A stretch of DNA of 64,000 nucleotides, from the NCBI GenBank assembly GCA_008921705.1, contig VFFE01007079.1, positions 625,473 through 689,472 on the forward strand, written 5' to 3'. Position 1 is the stretch's first letter; every line of letters starts with the position of its first letter. Shown here in pieces: positions 61,840 through 64,000 of the stretch. Both the position numbers and the translations under genes were made by a program. This DNA is from Burhinus oedicnemus. Its lineage: Eukaryota > Chordata > Aves > Charadriiformes > Burhinidae. The notes beneath the pieces are model-generated. The model was not told the origin of the DNA. It did no database searches and saw nothing but the letters and a program-made list of their open reading frames with translations.

Positions 61840-64000
61840 GTAGCTGGGCAGCTTAGATCCTGAAGACTGAAGTGGTAGATGGCAGAAGGAACCTTGACTT
61901 CACTGAAATCCGTAGCAAAGCTCCTGGGTACTTCTGTTCAGCAGAGCACTCCACCAAAATGAATCTTATCCCAGGACCTCAGTATTTGTGGTGTGGTTTA
62001 GCTTGTGATACAGAGTGAGAACGTAACATGTGATTCCTAGTGATGACTTTTTGCATGTCACCAACCCAAGCTCTCGTTTTGCATGCAGACTAGTGATGCC
62101 AAGTAGCCTACGCTCTCAGGCAACCAACAGAAAAGCAGCCACCTGCAGCTGGTGCAGAGGCACATCATCTCTGCAAGAATAACCATGTCTTTCACTCACT
62201 GAAACCCATAACTTTCCTTCCACAGTTGAAACATTTCTTCCACCAACTCCCAGATTCAGTGTTGTCTGTTGTTCCAAGAGATTCAGAGAGCACTCATTAA
62301 ATAAATTTACACTTCTTTTTTCCATCTCTTCTGAAAAATGTTACATGTACAAAGGGAAAAATGATGCATTGAGTGAATGACACCTCTTTAAAATGCAAAT
62401 CAATAATCATGTCTGACATCAAAACACTGGAGTTCTGCCAAATCTTTTCTAAAGGTGTGAATTGCTAATCTAACTTAGCACAGGACTGGATGTTTTGACA
62501 ATAATGTTAACAAAAGCGGAAGATGTATAAAGCGGGGAGACAAATGAGTTTTGCTAAAACATATGGTAATCACTAGCTAAGAGACCACAAAATCATCTGT
62601 TTAGTCTCATGATTTTTTTTTTTTTTTTTTTAGGGCAGGGGGTGGGTGGGGGAACAGACGCCATGTTGTGTCCATGGCACTGAATCCCTGTCACACAAGT
62701 TGTGATGCAAAAGCCTTTCAAACTGTATTTTCAAAACCAGAACGTACACTTGCAGGCTTTTGCCTACGGTAGAATACGTAAATATAGGAACGAATTAGCA
62801 GTGAAGTTAATTTATATTTTTGTGTTGGTGAATATACCATATAAATTTGGGGCTGAATTCCCTTCAGGTACAATAGCATCACGTATAAAGGAAATAATTT
62901 AAATTGCATCAAATTAGGCCCAGCAATGCTTCTGCTTGCTGTCTGGTATTTTCCATAGTGGCAGAGAAAAGACCAGCCAATGGAGTCAAGTACTTTACTG
63001 GTAGTTACAGAACAAGAACCTGGTTTCCTACTAACATGATGATACACCTGCATGAGATTTATGTTAGTCTTTCAGGTGCTTTGCTGTTGAGGAAGTACCG
63101 ATTAATACTGGATAATCTACCTAGATGTGTATTTGTGAATAAAAGCAGACTGATTATTGTAGTACTGATTTATCTAAACTCAAGCTTATTCAAGTCTAAA
63201 CTCAAAGATAAGTCATCAATATTTTCTTACCCAGATTAAGAGATTTGAGGAAAATCTTTTCTATCACACTTTAGTAAAACTAGTTCATACTGGTTTTAAG
63301 AATACCTAAGTGGTGCTTGTGTTGAACACGGGCCTAGAGCCTTTGATTGTTACATGAGCAAAAGTGATTGTATAACTTGACACAGAATGGTGGGAATAAT
63401 CATCATAACTAATTGCCATTTAGCTTAATTATCATTGTGAGTAGAATATCACGTTCTTTTATAGTATCAAAACGTGTCTTACTTTCTGTGGAATGATATT
63501 TTGTTGAACCATCATAAACTATTTGCACTTCTTGTTTTTTGTAAAAAGTAATAGGAAAATGTCCTGGGTTTGTCTATCTACAAATCCAGGGCCTTGGCTT
63601 TATATCATATTCTTTTATAATCGAGATTCACCTCTTCTGTTGTAAAAATTAGACCGTTCTAATGGGTTACTGAAGCTAATGTTTACACAGGTATTTATTT
63701 ATTCACCTAAGTGTTCTGATTTAAAATTTTCTGAAAACTATATTTCTAAAGTTATGGCCTTAATTTTTCTGTTGTTTTGTAAAGATAGACTTGTCTAACT
63801 TGCCATTAAAAGGTAGTTTAAAAGTTTTGAATGTTTCCGTTCCTTGTTTGATACTCCCTTTTTTTGAGATTAAACTAGAGGGGATGTTCCTTTAGCAGCC
63901 TTCCATTTAATATCATGATGGTTTTGCTGAAAATCTCAATTGATTTGATTCAGCAATACATTATTGAAGTGGAGCTTTTTAAAGAGTAAAGAGTGCAGCA
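61840..64000. other. Gene-free right end
   Basis: AT-rich sequence with chance frames of up to about 110 codons. The only structural feature is the T19/G-rich junction at 62613-62652. No gene is recognised up to the window edge. Confidence 0.5.
62613..62652 (+). repeat. T19 tract abutting a G-quadruplex motif
   Basis: Nineteen T are followed by AGGGCA and then G5-T-G3-T-G5. The G runs of 3, 5, 3 and 5 with loops CA, T and T form a good quadruplex motif (62633-62652) directly beside a homopolymer. It is a likely hotspot for length polymorphism and sequencing error. Confidence 0.85.

Overview
The window looks like nuclear DNA of a bird, probably a neognath. The best evidence is the repeats: several CR1 LINE copies, two ending in tandem 8-bp units of the ATTCTATG/ATTCCGTG type; a solo LTR of a kind common in modern bird genomes (ERVL-like by recollection); and eroded older layers (MIR/CORE-SINE remnants, an older CR1, a palindromic sauropsid repeat). 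No bacterial-type genes, rRNA, tRNA or CRISPR array were seen. Most of the 64 kb is AT-rich, and reading frames outside transposons are short and unrecognised. It is best read as intergenic or deep intronic sequence.

Left end (1-7 kb): the one strong host landmark is a CpG island at about 4.38-5.15 kb, with GC boxes, a weak TATA-like site and good splice donors pointing outward on both strands (minus-strand GTGAGT at 4380; plus-strand GTAAGA at 5152). It looks like a divergent promoter. Weak candidate second exons exist on each side (1458-1554 minus; 6389-6447 plus). The transcripts may be non-coding; I recognise no protein.

7-28 kb: mostly featureless, with three MIR-like remnants (about 9.1, 12.7 and 14.2 kb), two copies of a palindromic repeat (6.9 and 20.1 kb, the second with a perfect CRE octamer), short tandem repeats, and a minus-strand CR1 scrap at 23.6 kb whose interior is joined directly to its own 3' tail. 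28-37 kb: an old CR1 3' end (28.2 kb), a younger CR1 3' end (33.8-34.8 kb) interrupted by a 20-N gap with 187 bp repeated exactly on both sides (very probably an assembly artefact), an AT hairpin at 35.6 kb and the solo LTR at 36.3-36.9 kb.

37-64 kb: a 1-kb CR1 fragment with part of the reverse transcriptase domain (45.3-46.3 kb), a GC-rich block of probable repeat origin just after it (46.4-46.8 kb), two small CR1 3' ends (53.3 kb plus; 61.8 kb minus), and several homopolymer or G-rich tracts. No coding exon of a host gene could be supported here.

No new multi-gene system is visible. The points most worth following are the divergent CpG promoter, the assembly error inside the CR1, and the palindromic repeat family.
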